Notes under the pieces: generated by a model
Seen by the model: only the letters and a program-made list of their open reading frames with translations
What the model was told of the DNA's origin: nothing
The model's database searches: none
NCBI GenBank assembly: GCA_019637645.1
Contig: JAHBVH010000042.1
Coordinates: 1 to 64,000 of the forward strand
Source: Caldilineaceae bacterium
GTDB lineage: Bacteria > Chloroflexota > Anaerolineae > Caldilineales > Caldilineaceae
Direction of reading: 5' to 3'
Length of the DNA stretch: 64,000 bases
In this document: positions 1 through 8,890 of the stretch, piece by piece
Layout: each line of letters begins with the position of its first letter
Position numbering within the stretch: position 1 is the first letter of the stretch
Translations under genes and position numbers: made by a program

Positions 1-355
1 TGGGTTGCGCTCTCCCGATCCAATGGCCCTGGCGCTGCTGCATTCCTATGCTGCATCCCCTTGGGATATCCTCTGGAAATTGCGCTTTCCAGCCGCCTTG
101 CCCTATCTTTTCACGGCCTTTAAAATTTCGGCGACGGCCAGTGTGGTTGGTTCGATCATTGGCGAATTGCCCTCGGGGATTCGCAGTGGCTTGGGCGGGG
201 CTATTTTGAATTTTAATCAATATTATATCTCTGGCCCCGAACGGCTTTGGGCCACAATCGTGATGAGCGCCGCGGTGGGAATTGTTTTTTATCTTATTGT
301 GGCCGCGCTTGAGGTTATCACTCTGCGCGGGCGCACGACGATGAATGAGCTGTAG
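1..355 (+). CDS. ABC transporter permease, C-terminal part (gene begins before the window)
   Basis: This is the last ~117 residues of a binding-protein-dependent inner-membrane permease. The frame is open from the first bases, so the gene starts upstream. The stretch HSYAASPWDILWKLRFPAAL corresponds to the cytoplasmic EAA loop that docks on the ATPase. The whole fragment aligns by eye with the complete second permease at 2004-2780 (RSYAASELTILRVVRLPNAL). Two hydrophobic C-terminal segments follow. The stop codon lies 2 bp before a 33-bp inverted repeat at 357. Together with the ATPase, second permease and lipoprotein downstream it forms a two-permease importer of the NMT1/THI5 type, related to riboflavin (RibXY) and HMP transporters. 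The substrate is inferred, not shown. Confidence 0.85.
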   Translation, partial: GLRSPDPMALALLHSYAASPWDILWKLRFPAALPYLFTAFKISATASVVGSIIGELPSGIRSGLGGAILNFNQYYISGPERLWATIVMSAAVGIVFYLIVAALEVITLRGRTTMNEL

Positions 356-356
356 C

Positions 357-389
357 GGACGCGCTGTCAACGGATTTGGGGAACGGATT
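357..389 (+). repeat. Left 33-bp inverted repeat of the GxxExxY island
   Basis: It is a perfect inverted match to 1100-1132. It contains two copies of the octamer AACGGATT (369-376 and 382-389). The match stops on the outside at 356/1133 and on the inside at 390/1099. Confidence 0.9.
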
Positions 390-418
390 GAACGAATGCG
401 AGGAAAGTAGGTCGGGGC

Positions 419-1000
419 GTGGACAACGAGGTAGAACGGATTTTGCAGCGGGCTGCGGGTTTTTCGACGCAGCAAAAAGCGGTGTTGATCCAAGCGCTGA
501 TGAGGCAGCTTGTCGCTGAGCTGGCAACTCCCGTGGTTACGAAACCCGCCTATGTAGCCTTGTCCACTGATCAGTTGACTTATGAGATCCTTGGTCATGC
601 GATGGCTGTTCACCGGGCAAAGGGATCTGGTTATCGAGAAAACACCTATCAGAACGATTTGGAAACCCATTTGGCGCAAAGCAATCTGCGCTTTGCCGCC
701 CAAAAGCTGTTCGATGTCTTTGATAGTGTGGATGGTCATCGTTTGATTGGCTATTATATTCCTGATTTCTTGATTGAAGAGCGTGTGATTGTTGAGATTA
801 AAGCACTGCCTGGCTTGGATGATAGTCATCTAGCGCAAGTGATTGGCTATCTTGCGGTTTCTGGTTGTGAAGTTGGCTTGCTGATTAACTTTGGCCAACG
901 AAGCTTGGAATGGAAACGTATCTTGCCCCCTAAACGTGTGCAGGAGCATAAGGTAAACCGGCAGTGGCTTTTCGTTCCAGAATGGTTGCAGGAAGGCTAG
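419..1000 (+). CDS. GxxExxY family protein (predicted PD-(D/E)XK nuclease fold)
   Basis: The 193-residue protein carries the family-naming motif GYRENTY at residues 71-77, then PDFLIEERVIVEIKA, where Asp116, Glu126 and Lys128 fit a D...ExK nuclease core. The GxxExxY family is widespread in environmental bacteria and has no established function. The GTG start at 419 has GAGGAAAG 11 bp upstream. The first ~48 residues precede the conserved domain and look like a short helical extension. The gene is transcribed with the surrounding ABC operon but has no obvious link to transport. It sits alone inside a pair of perfect 33-bp inverted repeats, which points to insertion. Family membership is confident; nuclease activity is inferred from motif geometry. 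Confidence 0.88.
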   Translation: MDNEVERILQRAAGFSTQQKAVLIQALMRQLVAELATPVVTKPAYVALSTDQLTYEILGHAMAVHRAKGSGYRENTYQNDLETHLAQSNLRFAAQKLFDVFDSVDGHRLIGYYIPDFLIEERVIVEIKALPGLDDSHLAQVIGYLAVSGCEVGLLINFGQRSLEWKRILPPKRVQEHKVNRQWLFVPEWLQEG

Positions 1001-1008
1001 GGCCTGCC

Positions 1009-1098
1009 AACGGATTTTGCGCGAATTGAATAAATGTAAGACAAGAAATCCGTTCTTGTTCCCACAAGAAGAACGGATGATGGCTCAACAAATCCGCT
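1009..1098. repeat. Cluster of AACGGATT / AATCCGTT motifs with a bulged hairpin
   Basis: Between the GxxExxY stop and the right inverted repeat are AACGGATTTT at 1009, AATCCGTT at 1047, AACGGAT at 1072 and AATCCGCT at 1091. The 1047-1078 part can fold as ATCCGTTCTTGT against ACAAGAAGAACGGAT with a 3-nt bulge. The motif is the same as in the boundary repeats, so the whole 3' tail is a patchwork of one short sequence in both orientations. Confidence 0.75.
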
Positions 1099-1099
1099 G

Positions 1100-1132
1100 A
1101 ATCCGTTCCCCAAATCCGTTGACAGCGCGTCC
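1100..1132 (-). repeat. Right 33-bp inverted repeat of the GxxExxY island
   Basis: It is a perfect inverted match to 357-389. It contains AATCCGTT at 1100-1107 and 1113-1120 and ends 27 bp before the ATG of the ABC ATPase. Confidence 0.9.
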
Positions 1133-1159
1133 CCACCATCACAAGTTTCTAGGGTAACT

Positions 1160-1945
1160 ATGACAGCGAGTATCGTCTCTTTTTCCAACGTAAACATGAC
1201 CTTTAACGCTGGGCAGCGTAACGCAACGACTGCGCTAAAGGATATCGATTTGACGATTGCCCCTGGCGAGTTTGTTTCGCTGATTGGGCCATCGGGCTGT
1301 GGCAAATCCACCCTGTTGCGTTTAGTGGGTGATCTGTTGCAACCAACCAGTGGCTCAATCGCGGTCAATGGTAAATCGGCCCACCAAGCACGGCTGGATC
1401 AGGACTACGGAATTGTCTTTCAAGCGCCGGTACTTCTGGAATGGCGTTCGATTCTAAAAAATATTACGTTGCCGCTGGAACTGCGCGGCGTCTCGCGCCG
1501 TGAACAACAGCAGCGGGCGCGTGAGCTCTTAAAACTCGTGGAGCTAGAGGGCTTTGAGCGGCACTACCCCTGGCAGCTTTCGGGAGGGATGCAACAACGG
1601 GCCGCCATTGCGCGGGCCTTGGCTATCTATCCGCGCGTGCTGCTGATGGATGAACCCTTTGGCGCGCTGGATGAGATGACGCGGGAGCGGATGAATTTGG
1701 AATTGCATCGCATCTGGCAGCAAACCCAAACCACAATTCTCTTTGTCACCCACAGTATTGCCGAAGCTGTTTTCCTTTCGACGCGCATTGTGGTCATGTC
1801 GGCGCGACCTGGTGAGATTCTCCAGGTTACTGAGATCGATCTGCCGACGCCCCGGACGATTGAAACGCGTGAAAACCCGCGCTTCTTTGAACTAGAGACC
1901 GAAGTACGTGAATGGCTGCGGCGCGCCAAAGGTTATCATGCCTAA
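1160..1945 (+). CDS. ABC transporter ATP-binding protein (SsuB/TauB/ThiZ-like)
   Basis: The 261-residue nucleotide-binding subunit powers the importer. Walker A is GPSGCGKST (residues 43-51), the ABC signature is LSGGMQQR (140-147) and Walker B with catalytic Glu is LLMDEPF (about 161-167), followed by an H-loop in FVTHSIAEA. Length and motifs are typical of the nitrate/sulfonate/taurine/HMP ATPase group. The start ATG at 1160 follows the inserted GxxExxY island by 27 bp. The permease gene follows after 58 bp. It should couple to the permeases at 1-355 and 2004-2780 through their EAA loops. Substrate is inferred from the binding protein. Confidence 0.95.
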   Translation: MTASIVSFSNVNMTFNAGQRNATTALKDIDLTIAPGEFVSLIGPSGCGKSTLLRLVGDLLQPTSGSIAVNGKSAHQARLDQDYGIVFQAPVLLEWRSILKNITLPLELRGVSRREQQQRARELLKLVELEGFERHYPWQLSGGMQQRAAIARALAIYPRVLLMDEPFGALDEMTRERMNLELHRIWQQTQTTILFVTHSIAEAVFLSTRIVVMSARPGEILQVTEIDLPTPRTIETRENPRFFELETEVREWLRRAKGYHA

Positions 1946-2003
1946 GCTCAATTGCCCCGTACAAAACGGGGCACGCCGTAGAGATAGAAAGTAGGTACAA
2001 GGC

Positions 2004-2780
2004 TTGAAGGTAATCCAGCAATACGCTCCAGCCGTCTTACTCTTTGTGGCCGTTTTATTGCTCTGGGAAGGCGCTGTCACCTTTTTTGCCATTCAACAAT
2101 TCTTGTTGCCCGCGCCCTCGGTTATTGGGGCTGCCTTTGTCGCCAATCTAGATCGCCTGCTCCACATCGGCTGGTTTACCACGAAAGAAGCTCTCGGTGG
2201 TTTTGCCATTGGTTGTAGCGCCGGAATCCTGGTTGCCTTAGCCACATCCCGGTGGACCGCTGCCAGTGAAACCTTGATGCCCTTTGCCATCGCGGCCAAC
2301 TCTGTCCCCATTATTGCCTTTGCTCCGATTCTCAACAATTGGTTTGGCGTTGACAACCCCTTTTCAAAAATGATGATTGTTGCGGTCATTGTCTTCTTTC
2401 CCATGATGATCAACACTGTCCGCGGCCTGACCGCCGTGGACCCAACGCAGTTGACGTTGATGCGCTCCTACGCCGCCAGCGAACTGACCATCCTCCGTGT
2501 CGTCCGTTTGCCCAATGCCCTTCCCTATATGTTGAATGCCTTCAAAGTCGCGGCCTCACTCAGCATGATTGGCGCGGTGGTCAGCGAATATTTTGGTGGC
2601 AATCGTTCGGCGCTTGGGGTCTTTATCACCCAAGAAGCTGCCCAATTCCGTTTTCAAAATGCCTGGGCGGCCATCATCATTGCCTGTGTTGTGGGCCTCA
2701 CCTTCTATTGGGTGGTGCTCTTGACCGAACGCTTGACCATTCCCTGGCATAGCTCCGTGCGGAATACGGCCCAACAGTAA
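2004..2780 (+). CDS. ABC transporter permease (RibX/ThiX-like)
   Basis: The 258-residue inner-membrane protein has about six hydrophobic segments and a BPD_transp_1 EAA loop around RSYAASELTILRVVRLPNAL. It parallels the partial permease at 1-355, so the importer probably uses a permease heterodimer. The start is TTG (KVIQQYAPAVLLF follows); no strong Shine-Dalgarno is visible, so the start is less certain than the rest. It lies between the ATPase and the binding protein in one operon. Confidence 0.92.
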   Translation: MKVIQQYAPAVLLFVAVLLLWEGAVTFFAIQQFLLPAPSVIGAAFVANLDRLLHIGWFTTKEALGGFAIGCSAGILVALATSRWTAASETLMPFAIAANSVPIIAFAPILNNWFGVDNPFSKMMIVAVIVFFPMMINTVRGLTAVDPTQLTLMRSYAASELTILRVVRLPNALPYMLNAFKVAASLSMIGAVVSEYFGGNRSALGVFITQEAAQFRFQNAWAAIIIACVVGLTFYWVVLLTERLTIPWHSSVRNTAQQ

Positions 2781-2880
2781 TAGCGCGTATGCTCTATGCC
2801 ACCCGACTGATAACGAACTTACTGGCATCCCCCGAGCGAAAACGATAGTGCAATCTGTAACAAAAATGAAGGAGAATCGC

Positions 2881-4032
2881 ATGTCCAGAGTACGATGGTT
2901 ACTGCTGCTGATTGTTGTGTTGGTGGTTGGGGCCTGTGCTGCACCCCAGCCCGCCCCAGCCCCTGCCGCGGAAAGTGCCGAGGCAGCGCCCGCCGCTAGT
3001 GAAGAAGCCGATATAGAAGAGCTGACACCCGTCCGGCTGCAACTCCAGTGGGTGACACAATCGCAATTTGCTGGCTATTATGCCGCGCTGGCCCAAGGTT
3101 TCTATGCGGATGAAGGATTGGATGTAACGATTCTAGAAGGTGCCGTTGAGATTGTGCCGCAACAAGTGGTGGCCGCCGGTGAAGCCGAATTTGGGATTGC
3201 TTGGGTGCCGAAGGTGTTGGCCTCGCGCGAAGCTGGTGCGGATCTCGTCAACATTGCTCAGATCTTTCAGCGCAGTGGTACCCTTCAGGTCGCTTGGGCT
3301 GATGCTGGTTTTACGGCTGTGGAAGATTGGGCTGGCAAGCGCGTCGGTACGTGGGGCTTTGGCAATGAATGGGAAGTCTTTGCGGCTCTACGCCAAGCCG
3401 GTATTGAGCCCGATGATGCCAGCCAAGTGACAATTGTCCAGCAGCCTTTTGATATGTCGTTGCTACTCAACCGTGAGATCGATCTGGCCCAGGCGATGAC
3501 CTATAACGAATATGCGCAGCTACTAGAAGCCACCAATCCCGAGACTGGCGCGCTCTATCAGTCGGAAGATTTTACCGTCTTCAACTATAACGAGATTGGA
3601 ACAGCCATGCTGCAAGATCATGTCTTTGCCCAGGAAGCTTGGCTAGCGGAGGAGGGCAATGAAGAGATTGCCGTGCGCTTCCTCCGGGCTTCATTCAAAG
3701 GCTGGATCTTCTGCCGCGACAACTTTGACGAATGTGTGACCACCGTTTTGGACAACGGTCCTACCTTGGGAGAAGGGCACATGCGCTGGCAGCTCAACGA
3801 AGTCAACGCCCTCATCTGGCCGTCGCCCCAAGGCATTGGCCTCCTCGACGAAGCAGCCTACCAACAGACAGTAGACATTTCCACCGAATTTGCCGTGTTG
3901 ACCCAAGCGCCCGATGCCACTGCAGTGCGCACCGATTTGGCCCAACAAGCCCTAGAGAGCCTGGGCGATGTTGACACAACCGGCGCAAGCTTCCAAAAAC
4001 TGGATATCGAAGTCACCCCCGGCGGGGAATAG
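2881..4032 (+). CDS. NMT1/THI5-like ABC substrate-binding lipoprotein (riboflavin RibY-like or HMP-type)
   Basis: The 383-residue protein is the extracellular ligand-binding part of the importer. ATG 2881 is chosen because AAGGAG lies at 2869-2874; an upstream GTG at 2848 has no such site. Residues 1-19 form a lipoprotein signal ending in VGAC, with Cys19 as lipid anchor, then an Ala/Pro/Glu linker to about residue 47. The mature domain opens with VRLQLQWVTQSQFAGYYAAL and YADEGLDVTILEG, the hallmark of the NMT1/THI5 fold (PF09084). In Chloroflexus a member of this fold, RibY, binds riboflavin; others bind thiamine-pyrimidine precursors. I favour riboflavin or HMP-like ligand on family grounds only. 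The gene ends the operon. Confidence 0.9.
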   Translation: MSRVRWLLLLIVVLVVGACAAPQPAPAPAAESAEAAPAASEEADIEELTPVRLQLQWVTQSQFAGYYAALAQGFYADEGLDVTILEGAVEIVPQQVVAAGEAEFGIAWVPKVLASREAGADLVNIAQIFQRSGTLQVAWADAGFTAVEDWAGKRVGTWGFGNEWEVFAALRQAGIEPDDASQVTIVQQPFDMSLLLNREIDLAQAMTYNEYAQLLEATNPETGALYQSEDFTVFNYNEIGTAMLQDHVFAQEAWLAEEGNEEIAVRFLRASFKGWIFCRDNFDECVTTVLDNGPTLGEGHMRWQLNEVNALIWPSPQGIGLLDEAAYQQTVDISTEFAVLTQAPDATAVRTDLAQQALESLGDVDTTGASFQKLDIEVTPGGE

Positions 4033-4058
4033 AAGTCAGAGGACAGAGGTCAGATGGC

Positions 4059-4095
4059 TGTCTTCTCTCTTCTGTCTTCTCTCTTCTCTCTTCTG
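4059..4095. repeat. 14-bp pyrimidine-rich tandem repeat
   Basis: TGTCTTCTCTCTTC occurs twice head to tail (4059-4072, 4073-4086), followed by a partial copy. It fills the 64-bp gap between two convergent genes, and the purine-rich 4033-4050 part can partly pair with it. It may help termination. Confidence 0.7.
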
Positions 4096-4096
4096 C

Positions 4097-5326
4097 TTAC
4101 ACTGACACCCCTGCCACATACCCGCTACTCCACGCCCACTGGAAATTGTAGCCACCAATGCGGCCATCCACATCACAAATTTCGCCACAAAGGTAAAGAC
4201 CGGGGCATAGTCGCGAGCCCATGGTTTTTAGCTCGATCTCCGTGAGCGGAACCCCACCAGCCGTAACCTCGGCATAGGTAAAGCCCCGACTACCCGTAAT
4301 GGGCAGCGGCCACTCGATAACTACGCGCCCTAATGCTTTGCGTTGGGCGCGAGTGAGGCTATGGCCCGGCGCGTTGGGCTCAATGCCTGCTTCTTCACAG
4401 AGCAGACGCGCCAGCCGCTCGGGGAGCTGGCGACGCAGCAGGTTGATCGGTGTTTGTTTCCCTAGCGCTAACAGTTGTGTGTCAAGCTGCTCGGCATCGC
4501 TGTCGGGCAGCCAGTTAATCACCAAGGTCGCCTGCGGATCACTGAGCTGCGTATCCAACCAATAGCGGCTGATATCCAGCACGGCGGGACCAGAAAGGCC
4601 AAAGTGGGTACAGAGGGTCGAGCCGGTGAATGCCATGATACGCTTGCCATTGCCCGCGTGCACGGCCAAGGTCGCGTCCACACTGAGGCCACTGAGGCTA
4701 CAGAGAATGTGATCCTTGGGAAGCGTCAATGGTACAAGGGCTGGCAAGAGGCGCGGCGTTAGCGTATGCCCTATACGCTTGGCGAGTTCATAGCCATAGC
4801 CATCCGAGCCGCTCTTGGGCAAGCTTTTGCCGCCAGTTGCTAAGATCAACCGTTGTGTATGGAGCTTTCCCCAATCGCCCGCGACGACAAATCCTTTTGC
4901 CTGCCGCTCAATAGCCGTGACTCGATAGGGATGGTAGATCTGCACGCCGCTTGCCCGAACGCCATGCAGCAAGGCGTCGAGGACGGTTCGGGCTTGGTCG
5001 GTAGTGGGGAAGAGTTTCCCCGTCTCCTCACGCTTCAACTCCACCCCTAGGGAACGGAAGCAGGCTATGGTGGCTGGGACATCAAAGCGCTGCAACACCT
5101 TTTTGATCGCATTGCGTGAGCCGCCGGCATACGCGTCCACCGTGACGACATCATGGGTCACATTACAGCGCCCACCACCGGCCACCAAGATTTTAGCCCC
5201 TACTTTGGCCGCGCCATCCAGGACAATGATCCGTCGCGCTGGTTGGGCGCGGCCAGCCCATAGCGCGGCCATTAAGCCAGCCGCCCCCGCACCAATAATC
5301 GTTACATCGCTTTCAACCGGTAGCAT
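4097..5326 (-). CDS. BaiN/HI0933-family NAD(P)/FAD-dependent oxidoreductase
   Basis: The 409-residue flavoprotein begins MLPVESDVTIIGAGAAGLMA, a Rossmann GxGxxG FAD site. The family signature KVGAKILVAGGGRCNVTH follows, then a second conserved block near the C-terminus (YAEVTAGGVPLTEIE). The start at 5326 is preferred because it falls 1 bp after the stop of the upstream gene, giving a tightly coupled pair; an upstream in-frame ATG would overlap that gene deeply. Members are cytoplasmic flavoproteins. Some reduce steroid double bonds (BaiN); the HI0933 group as a whole lacks a defined substrate. Confidence 0.9.
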   Translation of the reverse strand: MLPVESDVTIIGAGAAGLMAALWAGRAQPARRIIVLDGAAKVGAKILVAGGGRCNVTHDVVTVDAYAGGSRNAIKKVLQRFDVPATIACFRSLGVELKREETGKLFPTTDQARTVLDALLHGVRASGVQIYHPYRVTAIERQAKGFVVAGDWGKLHTQRLILATGGKSLPKSGSDGYGYELAKRIGHTLTPRLLPALVPLTLPKDHILCSLSGLSVDATLAVHAGNGKRIMAFTGSTLCTHFGLSGPAVLDISRYWLDTQLSDPQATLVINWLPDSDAEQLDTQLLALGKQTPINLLRRQLPERLARLLCEEAGIEPNAPGHSLTRAQRKALGRVVIEWPLPITGSRGFTYAEVTAGGVPLTEIELKTMGSRLCPGLYLCGEICDVDGRIGGYNFQWAWSSGYVAGVSV

Positions 5327-5327
5327 A

Positions 5328-6731
5328 TCAGAACATATCCAAATCGCGGCCCGAGACGACCGGACCATCATAGTGGGCGCGCACTTCGGCCAACAGCTCA
5401 TCTTCGGTCACGCCCCAGAAGAGTTGGTGGGTCAAAACGAGGAGGCCAGGCCGGGCAAGCTTGGCGAGCGCGGCCAGCTCATGGGCCGACGTGTGGACTT
5501 GGCTGTGGTAACGCTGCCATTCAGGTGGCCGATTGGCAAAGCCACGCACCGAGTAGACTTCATGGATCAGGAGATCACAGCCGCGATACGCTTGGGCAAG
5601 ACCGGCAAAGGGCCGCGTATCACCCGAGATGCCAATGGTGCGATCTGGTGTAAAAAATTTGAAACCAAAGGCGGGCCAAGAGCCATGTTGCACCCGAAAA
5701 GCCTCGACGCGCACTCGCTCATCGCGATAGATCAGGCCCGCTTCAAACTCGTGGACAATCACTTGATGGCCCTGATCATTCGCTGGTTCCAACCCTGTAC
5801 GCCGTTCGCGGATATCTTCGGCATAGGCGGCCAATAGATGATCCGTCATGGCTTGGGTGCCGCGTGGTCCATAGACGATAAGCGGTTCGGTTCGCCCCAA
5901 TACCCACGGTGTAAGGATCAAATCAGGGTAGCCCGCGGTATGATCAGAATGGTGGTGGGTGAGAAAGGCACGGGTCAGCCGCGGCGGGGCCAAGGCCGGT
6001 AGATTTTTCTGGGCTGCCGCGGCGGCCCGCCGAACGATGCCTGGTCCACAGTCCACCAGATAGGCTTGATCTGCCACGATAACAGCCAGCGCTGACCCTT
6101 GGCGCAAGGGATCGGCATTCGGGGTGCCCGTACCCAGCAGCACGACTTGCGTTGTTGCTTTTGTCGTGGTTGAACGCGTGCGTTGTCGCCATTCCTCGCG
6201 CAGCAAGGCATATTGATATTCATCAGTCCAGCTGCCTTTGTTCCAAAACGATTGCAAAGTGTGCCCTTCGCGGCGCATGCCCAGCCGCTCTAACAAGCGG
6301 TAGGAACCATGGTTGCGCACATCACAAAGAGCAACAACCCGGTGGAGTTGCAAGCTGTCGAAGAGATAGTCGAGCAACGCACTGATGGCCTCGGTGGCGA
6401 GTCCGCGCCCTTGGGCAGGGCGCGCCAGGGTAAAGCCAATCTCGGCTTGGCGTGGCTCATCCGCTTTGACCTGGAGCGCACAGTCACCAAGCAGGCTATC
6501 GGTCACCTTGTCGGCAATAGCAAATTGGAACCACTCGCCAGGAATCCCTGGTTCAGCCTTGGCAAGCTCGGCAATGAATGACTGTGCCGCGGCCTGATCC
6601 AGCGCACGCCAACTCTGGAAACGGGCGACTTCGGGATCATTGCGCAACGCGACAAAAGCTTCGGCATCCTTCACGTGAAAACGCCGGATCACCAAGCGAT
6701 CGGTTGGGAGGGATTGAAACTGGGTTGACAT
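5328..6731 (-). CDS. GNAT acetyltransferase fused to a metallo-beta-lactamase-fold hydrolase
   Basis: The protein has 467 residues. The first ~186 form a RimJ/RimL-type GNAT domain (TDRLVIRRF at the start, acetyl-CoA loop QGRGLA at 107-112, and NHGSYRLLERLGM). From about residue 192 a second domain begins VVLLGTGTPNADP and holds the zinc motif THHHSDH (258-264), GISGDT and a C-terminal LTHQLF, as in RNase Z-like/arylsulfatase-like MBL hydrolases. The frame is uninterrupted through the junction. Both parts keep their key motifs. The start at 6731 fits the GNAT family; an ATG at 6779 would add 16 residues. It is the first gene of a minus-strand pair with 4097-5326. Substrates are unknown. Confidence 0.85.
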   Translation of the reverse strand: MSTQFQSLPTDRLVIRRFHVKDAEAFVALRNDPEVARFQSWRALDQAAAQSFIAELAKAEPGIPGEWFQFAIADKVTDSLLGDCALQVKADEPRQAEIGFTLARPAQGRGLATEAISALLDYLFDSLQLHRVVALCDVRNHGSYRLLERLGMRREGHTLQSFWNKGSWTDEYQYALLREEWRQRTRSTTTKATTQVVLLGTGTPNADPLRQGSALAVIVADQAYLVDCGPGIVRRAAAAAQKNLPALAPPRLTRAFLTHHHSDHTAGYPDLILTPWVLGRTEPLIVYGPRGTQAMTDHLLAAYAEDIRERRTGLEPANDQGHQVIVHEFEAGLIYRDERVRVEAFRVQHGSWPAFGFKFFTPDRTIGISGDTRPFAGLAQAYRGCDLLIHEVYSVRGFANRPPEWQRYHSQVHTSAHELAALAKLARPGLLVLTHQLFWGVTEDELLAEVRAHYDGPVVSGRDLDMF

Positions 6732-6861
6732 TAGAATCCGATTAACCAATCTTTCTTCTGCGACAAATGTTTTTACCATTGTACAACAAGTGCAAAAGAT
6801 TCAGGGAGAATCGATCATCACAGCGGAGAAGCCCTATAGAACAAACGTCCATGCGCCTACT

Positions 6862-6889
6862 TTGTTCTGCTCTTTACTCATGCTATAAT
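6862..6889 (+). promoter_or_regulatory. Promoter, -35 TTGTTC / extended -10 TGCTATAAT
   Basis: TTGTTC (6862-6867) and TATAAT (6884-6889) are separated by 16 bp, and TGC directly before the -10 makes it an extended -10 element. It would drive the polymerase X gene with a leader of about 140 nt. The 6732-7038 gap otherwise holds no recognisable gene. Confidence 0.65.
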
Positions 6890-7038
6890 TGGGGGAGTAC
6901 TTTGCTGCAAACTTACGCGAATGATGGTATGTACACTTTAGGCTCTTTTTGCCTACCCCACGAAATAGCAACTGATAAGCGCCTATCCTTGCCGACACCC
7001 CACCACCTTTGGGCTGTCCATCTACGAAAGCCGTGCCG

Positions 7039-8841
7039 ATGAGCGAAACAACCGAAACAAAACGCTTTACCAATAAAGAAGTTGCGGATTTGTTGTCGTT
7101 GGTAGCCAATATTCTGCAAATTGTAGAAGCCGATGATCCCCGCGCCCGTTTTCGGATCATTGCCTTCCAAAATGCGGCGGAAGCGATCAAAAATTTTCCG
7201 CAAGATATCCATGGTGCTTATGTGAGTGGTAAGCTCTTAGAGATCCCTGGGGTAGGGAAGGGGATTGCTGGCGCGGTTAGCGAGCTGCTGCGTGAAGGCT
7301 CTGTAGCCGAGTTTGAAACGCTCAAGGAACAAGTGCCACCAGGTGTAGTTGCCATGATGCAGGTCCCTGACATGGGCCCCAAAAAAGCCCGCCGCCTCTG
7401 GCAAGAACTGGCGATCACCAGTGTCGATGAATTGAAAGCGGCCGCCGAAGCCGGTACATTGCGCGTGCTCAAAGGCTTTGGCGCGAAAAGTGAGGAGAAG
7501 ATCCTCAAAGGCATTGAACTGCTCAGCAAACGGGGCGATGATCGGACGCCGATTGGCGAAGCACGCCCCTTGGCCCTTTCTTTGCTCGCGGGGCTACGCG
7601 CCGCTCTCCCCACGGATGCCATAGACCGCCTTGAGATCGCAGGCAGCTTGCGCCGTTGGAAAGAGACCATTGGCGATGTTGACATCCTTTGTGTCAGCAC
7701 TCAACCTGCTGCGGTGATGGCGGCCTTCCAAAAATTGCCCCAGGTGCATGAGGTGACCCACGCCGGGGAGACAAAATCCAGCGTCATTCTGGCGAATGGG
7801 CTACAAGTGGACCTCCGCGTGGTCAATGGCGAAAGTTGGGGGGCCGCGCTCCAATATTTTACCGGGAGCAAAGAGCACAATGTGCCTGTTCGCGATCTCG
7901 CCCTGCGCCGTGGTTGGAGTCTCAACGAATATGGGCTAACGGCGACTGGCACGGGGGACGAAGCTGCTGGCACGACTTGCTTCTTTACCGAGGAAGCCGA
8001 ACTCTATACCTTCCTTGGCCTGGATTGGGTGCCGCCCGAACTGCGGGAAAATCGGGGAGAATTGCCAGCGGCGCGGAACCATACCCTGCCACGCTTGGTG
8101 GACTTACAGGACATCCGTGGTGAACTGCATGGTCACAGCACCTGGAGTGATGGAACCGCTACGATTGCAGAGATGGCCGAAGCGGCACGCACACGCGGCT
8201 ATCACTATTGGGCGCTCTGCGATCATAGTGTCGGCCTTGGCATGGTTGGAGGCTTGGATGGGGAACGTCTGCGTCAACAGGCCCTGGAAATTGCCCGTAT
8301 CAATCAAGCCTACGCCGAGCAAGGGATCGACTTCCGCCTCCTGCGCGGCATTGAGGTGGAAATTCTGAGCGATGGTTCATTAGGGTTGCCCGACGACGTA
8401 TTAGCCGAATTAGATGTGGTGGTGGCGAGCATTCACAGTGGCTTACGGCAAGAGCGGGCAACGATCACCGAACGCTGCCTCAAAGCCATTCATCATCCTC
8501 ATGTTGATATTTTGGGCCACCCAACGGGCCGCCTGATCGGCTCGCGGGCCCCGTCGGAACTTGATATGGAAGTGGTGCTCCAGGCTTGTGCCGAAACCGG
8601 AACTGTTCCTGAAATTAATGCCCATCCCAGCCGTTTGGATATGAGCGATGTTTATACCCGGCGTGCTCTAGAATTGGGCTGTAAAATTGCCATTAACAGC
8701 GACGCCCATGAACGGACAGGCATGGAAGTCATGCCCTATGGGGTGGCAACTGCCCGGCGCGCTTGGGTGACAGCCGAACAGGTCATTAATGCGCAACCTT
8801 GGCCGGTCATGCAGCGTTTGTTAAAGAGGCACAAAGCCTGA
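7039..8841 (+). CDS. polX: DNA polymerase X family protein with C-terminal PHP domain
   Basis: The 600-residue enzyme carries out short-gap filling in DNA repair. A helix-hairpin-helix 8-kDa-like region includes [12 protein letters not shown] (69-80) and a second HhH around [10 protein letters not shown]. The nucleotidyltransferase core has [17 protein letters not shown] (201-217) with Asp213 and Asp215, and the third carboxylate Asp258 in LQVDLRV. From residue 361 the PHP phosphoesterase starts [11 protein letters not shown], a metal site that in bacterial PolX supports 3'-5' exonuclease or AP-endonuclease activity. ATG 7039 is preferred over a GTG-less upstream extension. It sits with DNA ligase two genes downstream, so repair genes cluster here. 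Confidence 0.95.
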   Translation: MSETTETKRFTNKEVADLLSLVANILQIVEADDPRARFRIIAFQNAAEAIKNFPQDIHGAYVSGKLLEIPGVGKGIAGAVSELLREGSVAEFETLKEQVPPGVVAMMQVPDMGPKKARRLWQELAITSVDELKAAAEAGTLRVLKGFGAKSEEKILKGIELLSKRGDDRTPIGEARPLALSLLAGLRAALPTDAIDRLEIAGSLRRWKETIGDVDILCVSTQPAAVMAAFQKLPQVHEVTHAGETKSSVILANGLQVDLRVVNGESWGAALQYFTGSKEHNVPVRDLALRRGWSLNEYGLTATGTGDEAAGTTCFFTEEAELYTFLGLDWVPPELRENRGELPAARNHTLPRLVDLQDIRGELHGHSTWSDGTATIAEMAEAARTRGYHYWALCDHSVGLGMVGGLDGERLRQQALEIARINQAYAEQGIDFRLLRGIEVEILSDGSLGLPDDVLAELDVVVASIHSGLRQERATITERCLKAIHHPHVDILGHPTGRLIGSRAPSELDMEVVLQACAETGTVPEINAHPSRLDMSDVYTRRALELGCKIAINSDAHERTGMEVMPYGVATARRAWVTAEQVINAQPWPVMQRLLKRHKA

Positions 8842-8890
8842 CCCACGCCCACTGATCATCCTTACTCAACCGAGTTTGTGGAGAATTTCT

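Larger units (their letters stand above)
357..1132 (+). mobile_element. Putative GxxExxY-bearing island bounded by perfect 33-bp inverted repeats
   Basis: Positions 357-389 (beginning GGACGCGCTGTCAACGG) are the exact reverse complement of 1100-1132, 33 of 33 bases. The unit contains a single gene (419-1000) and a tail rich in AACGGATT/AATCCGTT motifs. It begins 2 bp after the permease stop and ends 27 bp before the ATPase start, so removing it would restore a normal short operon spacer. No target-site duplication is evident and no transposase is encoded. This boundary structure is seen directly; mobility is inferred. Confidence 0.6.

Noticed and set aside
5004..5837. 277-codon plus-strand open frame
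   Set aside because: It is antisense to two genes with clear motifs and crosses their junction. No family features or ribosome site.
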